Source of the DNA: JBCCEV01 sp039030125
GTDB taxonomy: Bacteria > Pseudomonadota > Gammaproteobacteria > Ga0077536
Length of the DNA: 12,547 nt
Direction: 5' to 3'
Assembly: GCA_039030125.1 (NCBI GenBank)
Contig: JBCCEV010000127.1
Span: 1 to 12,547 of the forward strand
Shown here: positions 6,466-12,547 of the stretch, piece after piece
Position numbering within the stretch: the first letter of the stretch is position 1
Layout of the letters: each line of letters opens with the position of its first letter
Position numbers and translations under genes: made by a program
The notes under the pieces: model-generated
The model's database searches: none
What the model saw: the letters and a program-made list of their open reading frames with translations, nothing else
Told to the model about the DNA's origin: nothing

Positions 6466-6591
6466 GGCTAAGCCCGATTCATCGACCACCCATGACACCA
6501 TGTCGATGCCCTTGTGTCACGGGCTTCAAGCTTTATTCTAGTCGGCGCAACAAACCCTGCATTTTGCCCCGCAACATTCAGCGAGAACGTT
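6466..6591. promoter_or_regulatory. Divergent control region with three inverted repeats
   Basis: This 126-nt gap separates the soxC operon (-) from the symporter operon (+). It holds AAGCCCG (6470-6476) with CGGGCTT (6520-6526), CATCGAC (6480-6486) with GTCGATG (6502-6508), and TGACAC (6493-6498) with GTGTCA (6514-6519). The arms are perfect complements of 7, 7 and 6 nt and they interleave. The arrangement suggests operators for a shared regulator or alternative cruciform/hairpin structures. No regulator gene lies in the window. Confidence 0.4.
6512..6539 (+). promoter_or_regulatory. Weak candidate promoter for the symporter operon
   Basis: TTGTGT (6512-6517) and TATTCT (6534-6539), 16 nt apart, make a plausible but weak sigma-70 promoter about 53 nt before the symporter start. 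The -35 box overlaps the right arm of the TGACAC/GTGTCA inverted repeat, so binding there would be expected to affect this promoter (inference). Confidence 0.3.
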
Positions 6592-7872
6592 ATGGAGAAT
6601 CTCACCCAGAAAATAATGATTGCGATGATCGCTGGCCTCGCGCTCGGCATTGCGATCAACGCTGTCGCGAGCGACATCGCCTGGGTGTCGCGGCTCATTA
6701 TCGACGGCCTTTTCTACGTGGTTGGCACGATCTTTATTTCGCTGTTGAAGATGCTTGTCGTGCCGCTGGTTTTCGTATCCTTGGTGAGTGGCGTCACATC
6801 GCTCGGAAATCTGGCAACGCTGGGCCGGATGAGCGCCAAGGCCATCGGGCTGTACTTGATGACCACCATGATCGCGATCTCTATCGCGCTTGGCTTGGCG
6901 GTTACGGTTAGTCCCGGATCTGGGTTTGATTTGTCGGACGATAAAGTTGAGTTCGCCGGCCGCGACGCGCCGCCATTGAGTGAGGTCATCATCGATATGG
7001 TGCCCTCGAATCCGGTTGCGGCGATGGCCGATGGCAACATGCTGCAAATCATTGTCTTCGCTCTAATGTTTGGGATCGCGATCACGATGTCCGGCGAGCG
7101 CGGCAAACAGGTGCTTGCGCTATTCAAAGACCTTGATGCGGTGATTATGAAGATGGTCGAAATCGTAATGTACTTCGCGCCCTACGGCGTATTTGCCTTG
7201 ATCGCACGAACGTTCTCAACTCAAGGTATCGACCTAATATTGCCCCTCATCGGCTACTTTCTAACGCTAACCGGCGCATTGGCGCTCCACGCCTTACTCG
7301 TTTACCCGACCCTGCTGAGAACCTTTGGCAGCCTCAACCCGTTTATTTTCCTGCGCAAGATGCGCGATCCGGCGACTTTTGCCTTCTCAACGGCGAGCAG
7401 CGGCGCGACGATTCCGATAACCATGCGTACCGTGGAAACCCGCATGGGTGTGAACGAAAGCGTCGCTTCGTTCACCGTTCCTCTCGGCGCGACCATCAAT
7501 ATGGACGGTACCGCCATCATGCAAGGTGTCGCGACCGTATTCATCGCCACCGTCTACGGGTTCGACCTCGGGATCGCTGACTACCTAACCGTCGTTTTAA
7601 CCGCAACCTTGGCATCGATCGGGACCGCCGCGGTCCCCGGTGTGGGCTTGGTCATGCTCACCATGGTCCTTAACCAGGTTGGACTCCCGGTCGAAGGTAT
7701 TGCGCTCATCATTGGCGTCGATCGGCTATTGGATATGATGCGAACCGCATGCAACGTCACCGGCGATTGCGCGGTGACCTGCATCATCGCCAAATCAGAA
7801 GGAGCGCTGGACTTAAGCGTATTTGAAAACTCGAAAGCGGCTGATCCCGACGTGGAGGTAAACCATGATTAA
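6592..7872 (+). CDS. Dicarboxylate/amino acid:cation symporter (DAACS, GltP/GltPh-like)
   Basis: An inner-membrane secondary transporter that imports acidic or neutral amino acids or dicarboxylates with Na+ or H+. The 426-residue length is typical. Family signatures are present: FSTASSGATIPIT (265-277, hairpin 1 serine-rich motif), NMDGT (303-307, cation site), ASIGTAAVPGVG (341-352, hairpin 2) and DRLLDMMRTACNVTGD (377-392). Asp381, Arg384, Thr385 and Asn388 correspond to the GltPh substrate residues Asp394, Arg397, Thr398 and Asn401. The aspartate binds the amino group, and DctA-type dicarboxylate carriers lack it, so an acidic amino acid is the better guess. The start at 6592 is chosen because it begins the family's N-terminus and follows GAGAA. 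The stop overlaps the next gene by 8 nt. Confidence 0.93.
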   Translation: MENLTQKIMIAMIAGLALGIAINAVASDIAWVSRLIIDGLFYVVGTIFISLLKMLVVPLVFVSLVSGVTSLGNLATLGRMSAKAIGLYLMTTMIAISIALGLAVTVSPGSGFDLSDDKVEFAGRDAPPLSEVIIDMVPSNPVAAMADGNMLQIIVFALMFGIAITMSGERGKQVLALFKDLDAVIMKMVEIVMYFAPYGVFALIARTFSTQGIDLILPLIGYFLTLTGALALHALLVYPTLLRTFGSLNPFIFLRKMRDPATFAFSTASSGATIPITMRTVETRMGVNESVASFTVPLGATINMDGTAIMQGVATVFIATVYGFDLGIADYLTVVLTATLASIGTAAVPGVGLVMLTMVLNQVGLPVEGIALIIGVDRLLDMMRTACNVTGDCAVTCIIAKSEGALDLSVFENSKAADPDVEVNHD

Positions 7873-8542
7873 AGGTATCGCTACCGTCAAAAAAAAAGCA
7901 GGTATGGCTGACGATGAATTTCATCGCTACTGGCGCCAAACGCATGGGCCACTGGCCCTAAGGATGAGCGTCTTGCGGCGCTATATCCAAAGCCACCGCA
8001 CCACTGATGTCTTTCCCGGGTTCGAGAACTGTGACTATGACGGCGTTGCCGAGATCTGGTTTGATGACCTTCAAACGTTGCGAGGTCTACCCGATGATCC
8101 CGAATACGCGAACCACGCAATGGCGGACGAACCCAACTTCGTCGAGATGGATGCGCTGAGCTTCCTCGCCACCACCGAGCATGTGTTCATTGACGAAGCC
8201 GCCGACGCGGCTCCAAAGATCAAAGCAATATTTCTACTCAAGCGACTCCCCGGAATGAGTGTGTCCGACTTCCAGACGTATTGGCGCGAGCAACATGCGC
8301 CCCAGATCCCGCGCGATGCCGGTGTGTTGCGCTATGTGCAGTGTCATCAAATGCCCGAGCAATATGAAGGGGAAGAACCGCTTTTCGATGGTGTCGCGGA
8401 ACTCGCATTCGCCGATTACCAAGCGTTCATGGACTATTGGACGAGCGAAAGAATTCAAGCAATTTTTGCGGCCGACGCACCCAAATTTTTGGACGCCGAA
8501 GGCTGTACCGCCTTTCTGGCGCAGGAATATCACCTGCGGTAA
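7865..8542 (+). CDS. Tandem EthD-domain protein
   Basis: A 225-residue protein with two copies of the EthD-type dimeric alpha/beta-barrel domain, about residues 1-107 and 117-220. The repeats align by eye: DEFHRYWRQTHGPLA ... LRRYIQSH in the first and SDFQTYWREQHAPQI ... LRYVQCHQ in the second, each followed by DGVAE. The conserved His of the YWRxxH motif is kept in both copies (His27 and His144). EthD-like proteins occur next to oxygenase or ether/aromatic degradation genes, and some act as small lyases, cyclases or monooxygenase helpers; the activity of this one is unknown. The start overlaps the symporter stop by 8 nt with a strong GGAGGT site, so the two are almost certainly co-translated. 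A fused duplication means one chain can form the barrel that single-domain homologues make as dimers (inference). Confidence 0.88.
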   Translation: MIKGIATVKKKAGMADDEFHRYWRQTHGPLALRMSVLRRYIQSHRTTDVFPGFENCDYDGVAEIWFDDLQTLRGLPDDPEYANHAMADEPNFVEMDALSFLATTEHVFIDEAADAAPKIKAIFLLKRLPGMSVSDFQTYWREQHAPQIPRDAGVLRYVQCHQMPEQYEGEEPLFDGVAELAFADYQAFMDYWTSERIQAIFAADAPKFLDAEGCTAFLAQEYHLR

Positions 8543-8559
8543 AAACGAGGAGACTAAGC

Positions 8560-8943
8560 ATGGCCAGCAAGAAACAGATCGTTGCAGCGATTAAAGCAGG
8601 TAATAAGGCCCTATGCGCCGCCGTTGGAGAAGCCGATGGCAAGGCCGCGAGAGCGTGTTACACCACCAAAGCGAAACTCATCACCCCCGGTGCGCCAACT
8701 TACAGCGGCAACAAGATCGCCACATTCTGGAACGGCGCGATCGCAATGGGTATTAAATCCGTTTCGCTCAGAACCGTGGAAGTCGACGTGCAGGGCAACA
8801 CGGCTATCGAGTACGGTGCCTACACGTTAAAGGGTGCACGCGGGAAAAAGCTCGATAATGGCAGTTACGTGGTGGTGTGGAAAAAAGAACGCGGTCAATG
8901 GCGATTGCATTGGGACATCTTCAACACCAACAATCCTGCCTGA
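8560..8943 (+). CDS. SnoaL/DUF4440-like NTF2-fold protein
   Basis: A 127-residue cytosolic protein with no signal peptide. The pattern fits the NTF2-like superfamily: an N-terminal helix (KQIVAAIKAGNKALCAAVGEAD), the strand and turn ACYTTKAKLITPGAPTYSG, a helix (KIATFWNGAIAMGIKS), then long strands ending in GSYVVVWKKERGQWRLHWDIFNTN, typical of the DUF4440/SnoaL group. Members are small cyclases, isomerases, dehydratases or ligand-binding proteins; the sequence does not tell which. The ATG at 8560 follows GAGGAG at 7 nt spacing, 17 nt after the EthD gene, so it is the third gene of the symporter operon. It converges with the TauD-like gene across a 15-nt gap with no visible terminator. Confidence 0.8.
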   Translation: MASKKQIVAAIKAGNKALCAAVGEADGKAARACYTTKAKLITPGAPTYSGNKIATFWNGAIAMGIKSVSLRTVEVDVQGNTAIEYGAYTLKGARGKKLDNGSYVVVWKKERGQWRLHWDIFNTNNPA

Positions 8944-8958
8944 ACTCCGCGAACTGAG

Positions 8959-9807
8959 TTACGCGTTGAGGGCGGCCTCGCTCGCGGGATCGCCCTTGAT
9001 GCGGGTGTGATGCATTAATCGCTCCTGGCTGTAGTCGTAGACACCAGCCCGATGCAGCAGGCAACGATTGTCCCACACCACAATATCGCCTTCGCCCCAT
9101 TGGTGCGTGTAAATACGAGGTGGCTGACACGCAAAGCTCATCAGCTCGTCAATCAGCGCCTCCGATTCCGCCAATTCCATTCCCACGATCTGTCCAGCAT
9201 GGCGACCGATATACAACGCTGGTTTGTTGGTAACCGGATGAATCTTCACCATAGGATGCAAGGGTGATTCGCCTTCAAAAAATCCGTAGCCGTAACCGAC
9301 CTCAACTTTGTGACCAAGCTTAGCCTGCGAGTAAAAATAGGAATGGTAGGCGTTCAACGAAGCGATTTTTTGTTTAATCGTGGGATCGAGCGCCGCGTAG
9401 GCCGCTCGCATATCAGCCCATTCAGTAGAGCTGCCGGTCGCAGGAATAATCTTGGCCGACAAAATCGACGCTTTTGCTGACAACGGCATATAAGAACTAT
9501 CGGTGTGCCAGCCTTCATTGCCACGCAACTGCTGCATGCGATCGGAGTTGGTTGCGTAGAATTCGCCCCGCTCGTCCTTATTTGAGATCGGGATGGTTGT
9601 GTAGCCCTCCGCCAGGACTTCGATCTCACCGAAACGCTTGGCGAACTTGAGTTGCTCGCGCTCGTTAAGATTTTGATTCGGGAAGATCAGCAGACCGTAG
9701 TCCAGGAACGCCGCTTGAATCGTCGACCAATCGTTGTCATCGATATCGGCCAGGGCGACATCGACAACCGTCGCCCCCAGCGTTGCGGGAGTGGGCCTGA
9801 TCTGCAT
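8959..9807 (-). CDS. TauD/TfdA-family Fe(II)/2-oxoglutarate dioxygenase
   Basis: A 282-residue cytosolic non-heme iron dioxygenase that hydroxylates its substrate while decarboxylating 2-oxoglutarate. The iron triad is visible: His101-x-Asp103 in GWHTDSSYM and His252 in WDNRCLLHRAG. Arg263 in YSQERLMHH aligns with the 2-oxoglutarate-binding Arg266 of E. coli TauD. The next position (Arg270, which binds the taurine sulfonate) is His267 here, with an Arg two residues further (Arg269). Taurine is therefore an unlikely substrate; a carboxylate or a bulkier compound is more likely (inference). The ATG at 9807 lies 7 nt after the monooxygenase stop and gives the family's usual length; the longer frame to 9933 would overlap that gene. 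It is the second gene of the monooxygenase operon. Confidence 0.92.
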   Translation of the reverse strand: MQIRPTPATLGATVVDVALADIDDNDWSTIQAAFLDYGLLIFPNQNLNEREQLKFAKRFGEIEVLAEGYTTIPISNKDERGEFYATNSDRMQQLRGNEGWHTDSSYMPLSAKASILSAKIIPATGSSTEWADMRAAYAALDPTIKQKIASLNAYHSYFYSQAKLGHKVEVGYGYGFFEGESPLHPMVKIHPVTNKPALYIGRHAGQIVGMELAESEALIDELMSFACQPPRIYTHQWGEGDIVVWDNRCLLHRAGVYDYSQERLMHHTRIKGDPASEAALNA

Positions 9808-9814
9808 CCTGGGA

Positions 9815-11650
9815 TTACTCGATGACCAATCCTTCGAGACCGCCTTGCTCGCGCCATCGCTCAAGCAGCATATAGAACTGCACGGCCCCTTCGCCGTATT
9901 GGCCATCAAACAAGCCGTTGCCTTCGCCGACATTGCCCTCGGAGTTGTAGTAGCCAGGTGTACAGCTACTTAAGTATTCGGTGAAGAAACTGGGTTGGCT
10001 AACCGTTTCCACCCATCCGGCCTCCGCTTCCCCGGTTGTTTCAACCGTCTTGGCGCCCTGCTGGTTGACCTGTTGGATCACATACGCGATGTGCTGTGAC
10101 TGCTCACCGAGCATGTAGGTGAAATTCGGCGCGAGGCCGGTTTGCGTAAGACCCATATGAAAAATATTGGGAAAGCCCTTGGAGAAAAAGCCGTGAAAGG
10201 TCTTCATCCCCTCGGCCCAATAGTCCGCCAAGGACAGGCCGTCACGACCCACAATCTCAAACTCACCGCGCCGCGTGTAGGCCGTGCCCACTTCAAAACC
10301 GGTGGCGAAAATCAGGCAATCGACCTCGTATTCGATGCCATTGACCACAACGCCGTTCTCAGTAACCCGCTCCACACCCTGACCCTCGGTATCGACCAAC
10401 TCAACATTGGGAAGGTTAAAGGTCGGGAGGAATTCGTCGTTGAACGTCGGTCGCTTACACCACTGCTTGTACCACGGCTTTAAAGCCTCGGCGGTATCGC
10501 TGTCGCTTACAGATTTTTCAACCCGCGAACGGATTTCATTCATTTTGGTGAAATCGGCGACCTCCGACATGAATGCCACTTCTTCCATGGACATAGCGGA
10601 ATCACCGCCGGCGGCCATGAGCTTGGCAAGCGCTTTGAATAAGTCTGTCCAGCGATCATTAACCAGATCTTCGGTTTGCGGGATACCGCTCATGATGGAG
10701 CAAAAGTTCAAGTTTCGGCGAGCCTGCCAACCAGGCTCCAAAGATTTCGCCCATTGTGGGTCGGTCGGTTTGTTACCGCGCTCGTCGATCGATGACGGCG
10801 TGCGCTGAAAAACGTAAAGCTGTTGGGCGTACTTGCCGAGTGCAGGTACGCACTGAATAGCGGTCGCACCGGTACCGACGATGCCCACGCGCTTGTCGCC
10901 TAGCCTATCCAGACTGCCACTCGAATCGCCGCCGGTGTACTCGTAATCCCAGCGGCTGGTATGGAAGGTGTGTCCCTTGAAGGTTTCAATACCGGGTAAG
11001 CCAGGAAGTTTCGGGCGATTCAACGGGCCGCTTGAGGTAATGACAAACCGTGCTTTGAGCAGATCGCCCCGATCGGTGAAGACCTGCCAGCGTTTGCTGC
11101 CGTCATCCCAGCGCATCTGTTCAACTTGGGTTTGAAACAGCGCTTGGTCGTAAAGACCGAAGTGTCGACCGATCCGCTGCGCATGCTCGAAGATCTCAGG
11201 GCCGTATGCGTATTTTTCCTTGGGGATGTAATTCGTTTCTTCCAACAGTGGCATATAGACGTAAGATTCGATGTCGCACTGCGCGCCAGGGTAGCGATTC
11301 CAATACCAGGTGCCACCGAAGTCGCCCGCCTTCTCGATGATCCGGGCGTCGCTGATCCCCACCTCCTGAAGACGTGCGGCAGCTAACAAACCCCCAAAGC
11401 CGCCGCCGATGATCACAACATCCAATTCTTCTTCAATGGCCTCGCGGACGATCGGTTGTTCGATGTAATGGTCGGTCTGGTATTTCTCAAACTTCCCGGC
11501 AACCTCTTGGTACTGTCCAATTCCTTCTTTGCGCAAGCGCCGATCACGCTCATCAAGGTATCTTTGACGCAGTTTGTTCGGATCGAAGCCCAACTCCTCT
11601 GGCGTCGGTGGAACAAAACTATTGGTGACTTCGTTGGCGGGTTGAGCCAT
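9815..11650 (-). CDS. Flavin-containing Baeyer-Villiger-type monooxygenase
   Basis: An FAD- and NADPH-dependent oxygenase of 611 residues that inserts oxygen next to a ketone, or oxidises a related substrate. In order: an N-terminal extension of about 75 residues rich in charged helices, the FAD Rossmann motif VVIIGGGFGG (78-87), FGGTWYWNRYPGAQCD (111-126), the Baeyer-Villiger fingerprint FKGHTFHTSRWD (224-235), the NADPH Rossmann motif GIVGTGATA (256-264), and the late ATGFE segment. The extension resembles larger BVMOs of the cyclododecanone/steroid monooxygenase type rather than cyclohexanone monooxygenases (inference). The start has GGAG about 10 nt upstream. It is transcribed with the dioxygenase 7 nt downstream, so the two probably act on the same or linked substrates. 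The exact substrate cannot be told. Confidence 0.93.
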   Translation of the reverse strand: MAQPANEVTNSFVPPTPEELGFDPNKLRQRYLDERDRRLRKEGIGQYQEVAGKFEKYQTDHYIEQPIVREAIEEELDVVIIGGGFGGLLAAARLQEVGISDARIIEKAGDFGGTWYWNRYPGAQCDIESYVYMPLLEETNYIPKEKYAYGPEIFEHAQRIGRHFGLYDQALFQTQVEQMRWDDGSKRWQVFTDRGDLLKARFVITSSGPLNRPKLPGLPGIETFKGHTFHTSRWDYEYTGGDSSGSLDRLGDKRVGIVGTGATAIQCVPALGKYAQQLYVFQRTPSSIDERGNKPTDPQWAKSLEPGWQARRNLNFCSIMSGIPQTEDLVNDRWTDLFKALAKLMAAGGDSAMSMEEVAFMSEVADFTKMNEIRSRVEKSVSDSDTAEALKPWYKQWCKRPTFNDEFLPTFNLPNVELVDTEGQGVERVTENGVVVNGIEYEVDCLIFATGFEVGTAYTRRGEFEIVGRDGLSLADYWAEGMKTFHGFFSKGFPNIFHMGLTQTGLAPNFTYMLGEQSQHIAYVIQQVNQQGAKTVETTGEAEAGWVETVSQPSFFTEYLSSCTPGYYNSEGNVGEGNGLFDGQYGEGAVQFYMLLERWREQGGLEGLVIE

Positions 11651-11678
11651 GGCAATGGTCTCCGGTCGAACAATCTTG

Positions 11679-11696
11679 AATTCTCGCGAGCGAATT
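11679..11696. promoter_or_regulatory. Imperfect palindrome upstream of the monooxygenase gene
   Basis: AATTCTCGCGAGCGAATT contains the perfect 8-nt palindrome CTCGCGAG flanked by AATT arms. It lies about 30-45 nt upstream of the monooxygenase start codon, a place where a repressor operator would act. No clear -10/-35 pair was found next to it, so this is only a candidate site. Confidence 0.3.
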
Positions 11697-11757
11697 TACA
11701 CCAAGTTAGCGCCGCGAAAAACGTCGCGCACCAGGCCGTAGACCCGAATTGCGCGAT

Positions 11758-12045
11758 TTATGGCTTTTTTATCGGTTTGCGGACCAATAGGGCCTTGGAC
11801 AACACCGCTAACAACATGAACGTGGTCAGCAAAATTCCCATATTGGATGCCGATTCGTGGGGGAAAAGTCCGACGATATAGCCACCAAAGGCGCCGGCAA
11901 GCTGCTGCGCAAGACCGGCCGCCCCGGCGGCGGCGCCGGCCAGGGCCGGGACCACCCCCACGGTGCCCGCCAACACCGAGGGCATTAACAGCCCGTGCCC
12001 CAAACCGAGCAGAATCAAGGGGCCAGCCACCGCTAGCGGCGAGTG
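11758..12045 (-). pseudogene. C-terminal remnant of an MFS transporter
   Basis: About 95 codons encode only the last helices of a major facilitator superfamily drug/metabolite exporter. Seen: AGPLILLGLGHGLLMPSVLAG (helix 10 region), PALAGAAAGAAGLAQQLAGAFGGYIVGLF (helix 11) and MGILLTTFMLLAVLSKALLV (helix 12), then a basic tail KPIKKP. Full MFS proteins have about 400 residues, so roughly the first 300 are missing. On the coding strand the sequence before about 12045 no longer resembles MFS and meets a stop at 12088-12090. The right boundary given is approximate. It ends 107 nt before the monooxygenase gene and may once have headed that operon, perhaps exporting or importing its substrate (inference). 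Truncation by rearrangement or by an assembly join are both possible. Confidence 0.75.
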
Positions 12046-12048
12046 AGT
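12030..12048. other. Breakpoint between the MFS remnant and the phage-like gene
   Basis: Two unrelated genes facing away from this point are both truncated here: the MFS transporter loses its N-terminal part and the DUF6527-like gene loses its start. A perfect 10-nt palindrome CCGCTAGCGG (12030-12039) lies at the junction. To the right the sequence appears lower in GC than the 11.9-12.0 kb region. No target-site duplication or IS end is visible. Confidence 0.6.
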
Positions 12049-12317
12049 TCGACTGCCCTGGCTGCAAGCTATCCCATGAGGTGCATGTTAGTCCTCACAA
12101 GAATCCTCATTCTGGGGCGAGCTGGACTTTCTCGGGAAGTGTTGAATCCCCAAGTTTTATGCCATCCGTGTTGAGCCGTATTACGCCTACCCCTGGGAGT
12201 GGGAGGCCTCCGCAGATATGCCACTCATTTGTCGCTGATGGGCATATTCGTTTTTTGAGCGACTGCACCCATCAACTAGCGGGACAAACGGTTGAATTAC
12301 CAGAGATAGACCTATGA
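12039..12317 (+). CDS. DUF6527-like phage-associated protein, 5' truncated
   Basis: About 90 residues of a small protein often found in phages and prophages. Recognised by FDCPGCKLSHEV (a CPGC knuckle), SWTFSGSVESPSFMPSVL, then ICHSFVADGHIRFLSDCTHQLAGQTVELPE. This order of CPGC, PSxxPSVL, CHSFVxDGxIxFLxDCTHxLAGQTV is the family's signature. The paired Cys/His residues suggest a metal-binding site (inference). Function is unknown. Relatives have some 10-20 residues before the CPGC and a normal start codon; here no plausible start with a ribosome site precedes it, and the frame upstream is antisense to the MFS remnant, so the 5' end is missing. The start coordinate is approximate. Its TGA overlaps the next gene's ATG (ATGA). 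Confidence 0.75.
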   Translation, partial: ASEFDCPGCKLSHEVHVSPHKNPHSGASWTFSGSVESPSFMPSVLSRITPTPGSGRPPQICHSFVADGHIRFLSDCTHQLAGQTVELPEIDL

Positions 12318-12547
12318 AGCATTTATTTGGACTGGGATTGATTCTGACTTTCCCGCTAATTCCACTGCCTTCATTCGCGATCGCCCTTCCATCCCCTCTA
12401 ATAATCAAAGAGGTGGGCGGCATTGCCCCAGAGCTAATTCGAGCCGTAAAGGAGCAGCCACCAGGCGCGAAGGGTAGGCTCAAGATTGAGATAGACCGGC
12501 TGGAGGTGGAAGGCTGGTTAATCGAAGATATTGAATTTGAGCTGAAA
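12314..12547 (+). CDS. Exported protein of unknown function, cut by window end
   Basis: The first 78 residues of a protein I do not recognise. Residues 1-22 form a signal peptide (MKH, a hydrophobic core LFGLGLILTFPLIPL, cleavage near SFAIA). The mature part has VGGIAPELIRAVKEQ and the charged stretch GRLKIEIDRLEVEGWLIEDIEFELK, which looks like two amphipathic beta-strands or a helix-strand unit. The ATG overlaps the DUF6527-like stop as ATGA, so the two genes are probably co-translated and belong to the same phage- or island-derived cassette. The upstream ribosome site is weak (AGAGATAG). No lysis, toxin or enzyme motif is visible in the part present. Confidence 0.65.
   Translation, partial: MKHLFGLGLILTFPLIPLPSFAIALPSPLIIKEVGGIAPELIRAVKEQPPGAKGRLKIEIDRLEVEGWLIEDIEFELK

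Noticed and set aside
6466..6501. Twelve-residue longer N-terminus for SoxC from the ATG at 6501
   Set aside because: It would move the twin-arginine motif away from the N-terminus and lies within the inverted-repeat region; 6465 is preferred, though not proven.
9808..9933. Longer N-terminus for the TauD-like dioxygenase
   Set aside because: It would overlap the end of the monooxygenase gene, adds a low-complexity Ser/Ala/Cys-rich segment, and the 9807 start gives the family's usual length.
11847..12036. Upstream extension of the DUF6527-like frame with Arg/Pro/Gly-rich sequence
   Set aside because: It is the antisense of the Ala/Gly-rich helix 11 of the MFS remnant and shows no family resemblance, so it is a shadow frame.

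Overview
The window looks like a chromosomal segment of an aerobic, probably marine or environmental proteobacterium; a gammaproteobacterium is my best guess. The reasons are Shine-Dalgarno-led, tightly packed genes, moderately high GC, a periplasmic Mo-enzyme/cytochrome c pair of the SoxCD type, a Na+-coupled amino-acid symporter, a PEP-CTERM-like surface protein and several oxygenases. No rRNA, tRNA, CRISPR array or insertion sequence was seen.

Layout. (1) 168-2285 (-): a membrane-bound pyrophosphatase, with its own promoter in the divergent gap 2286-2516. (2) 2517-3794 (+): a small all-beta-like protein of unknown function, then an exported protein with a PEP-CTERM-like C-terminus. (3) 6465-3772 (-): a compact four-gene operon: soxC-like molybdoenzyme, soxD-like cytochrome c, a carboxymuconolactone decarboxylase/AhpD-like protein, and a RidA-family protein. 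(4) 6592-8943 (+), divergent from it: a dicarboxylate/amino-acid:cation symporter, a tandem EthD-domain protein and a SnoaL/NTF2-like protein. (5) 11650-8959 (-): a Baeyer-Villiger-type flavin monooxygenase followed by a TauD/TfdA-type dioxygenase. (6) 11758-12547: the C-terminal remnant of an MFS transporter (-) abuts a 5'-truncated phage-associated DUF6527-like gene (+), which is followed by the start of a secreted protein that runs off the window.

The most notable observation is in region 3. The carboxymuconolactone decarboxylase/AhpD-like gene looks split into two ORFs, but both halves lie in the same frame. They are separated by a single TGA placed exactly where the second cysteine of the redox CxxC motif belongs (Cys-Pro-Phe-TGA). 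Family-like sequence continues to a full-length C-terminus, and a bacterial-SECIS-like hairpin begins 12 nt after the TGA. I therefore annotate one 183-residue candidate selenoprotein with a CxxU active site, encoded in an operon with soxCD.

How the genes may work together (inference): the SoxCD pair would oxidise a sulfur substrate in the periplasm and pass electrons to cytochrome c, while the Sec protein and RidA would deal with peroxide or reactive by-products in the cytoplasm. The symporter, EthD and SnoaL genes, and the monooxygenase/dioxygenase pair, look like accessory catabolic modules. Their substrates cannot be read from the sequence. The right end (about 12030-12050) is a breakpoint at which two unrelated genes are both truncated, from a real rearrangement or prophage edge, or from an assembly join.
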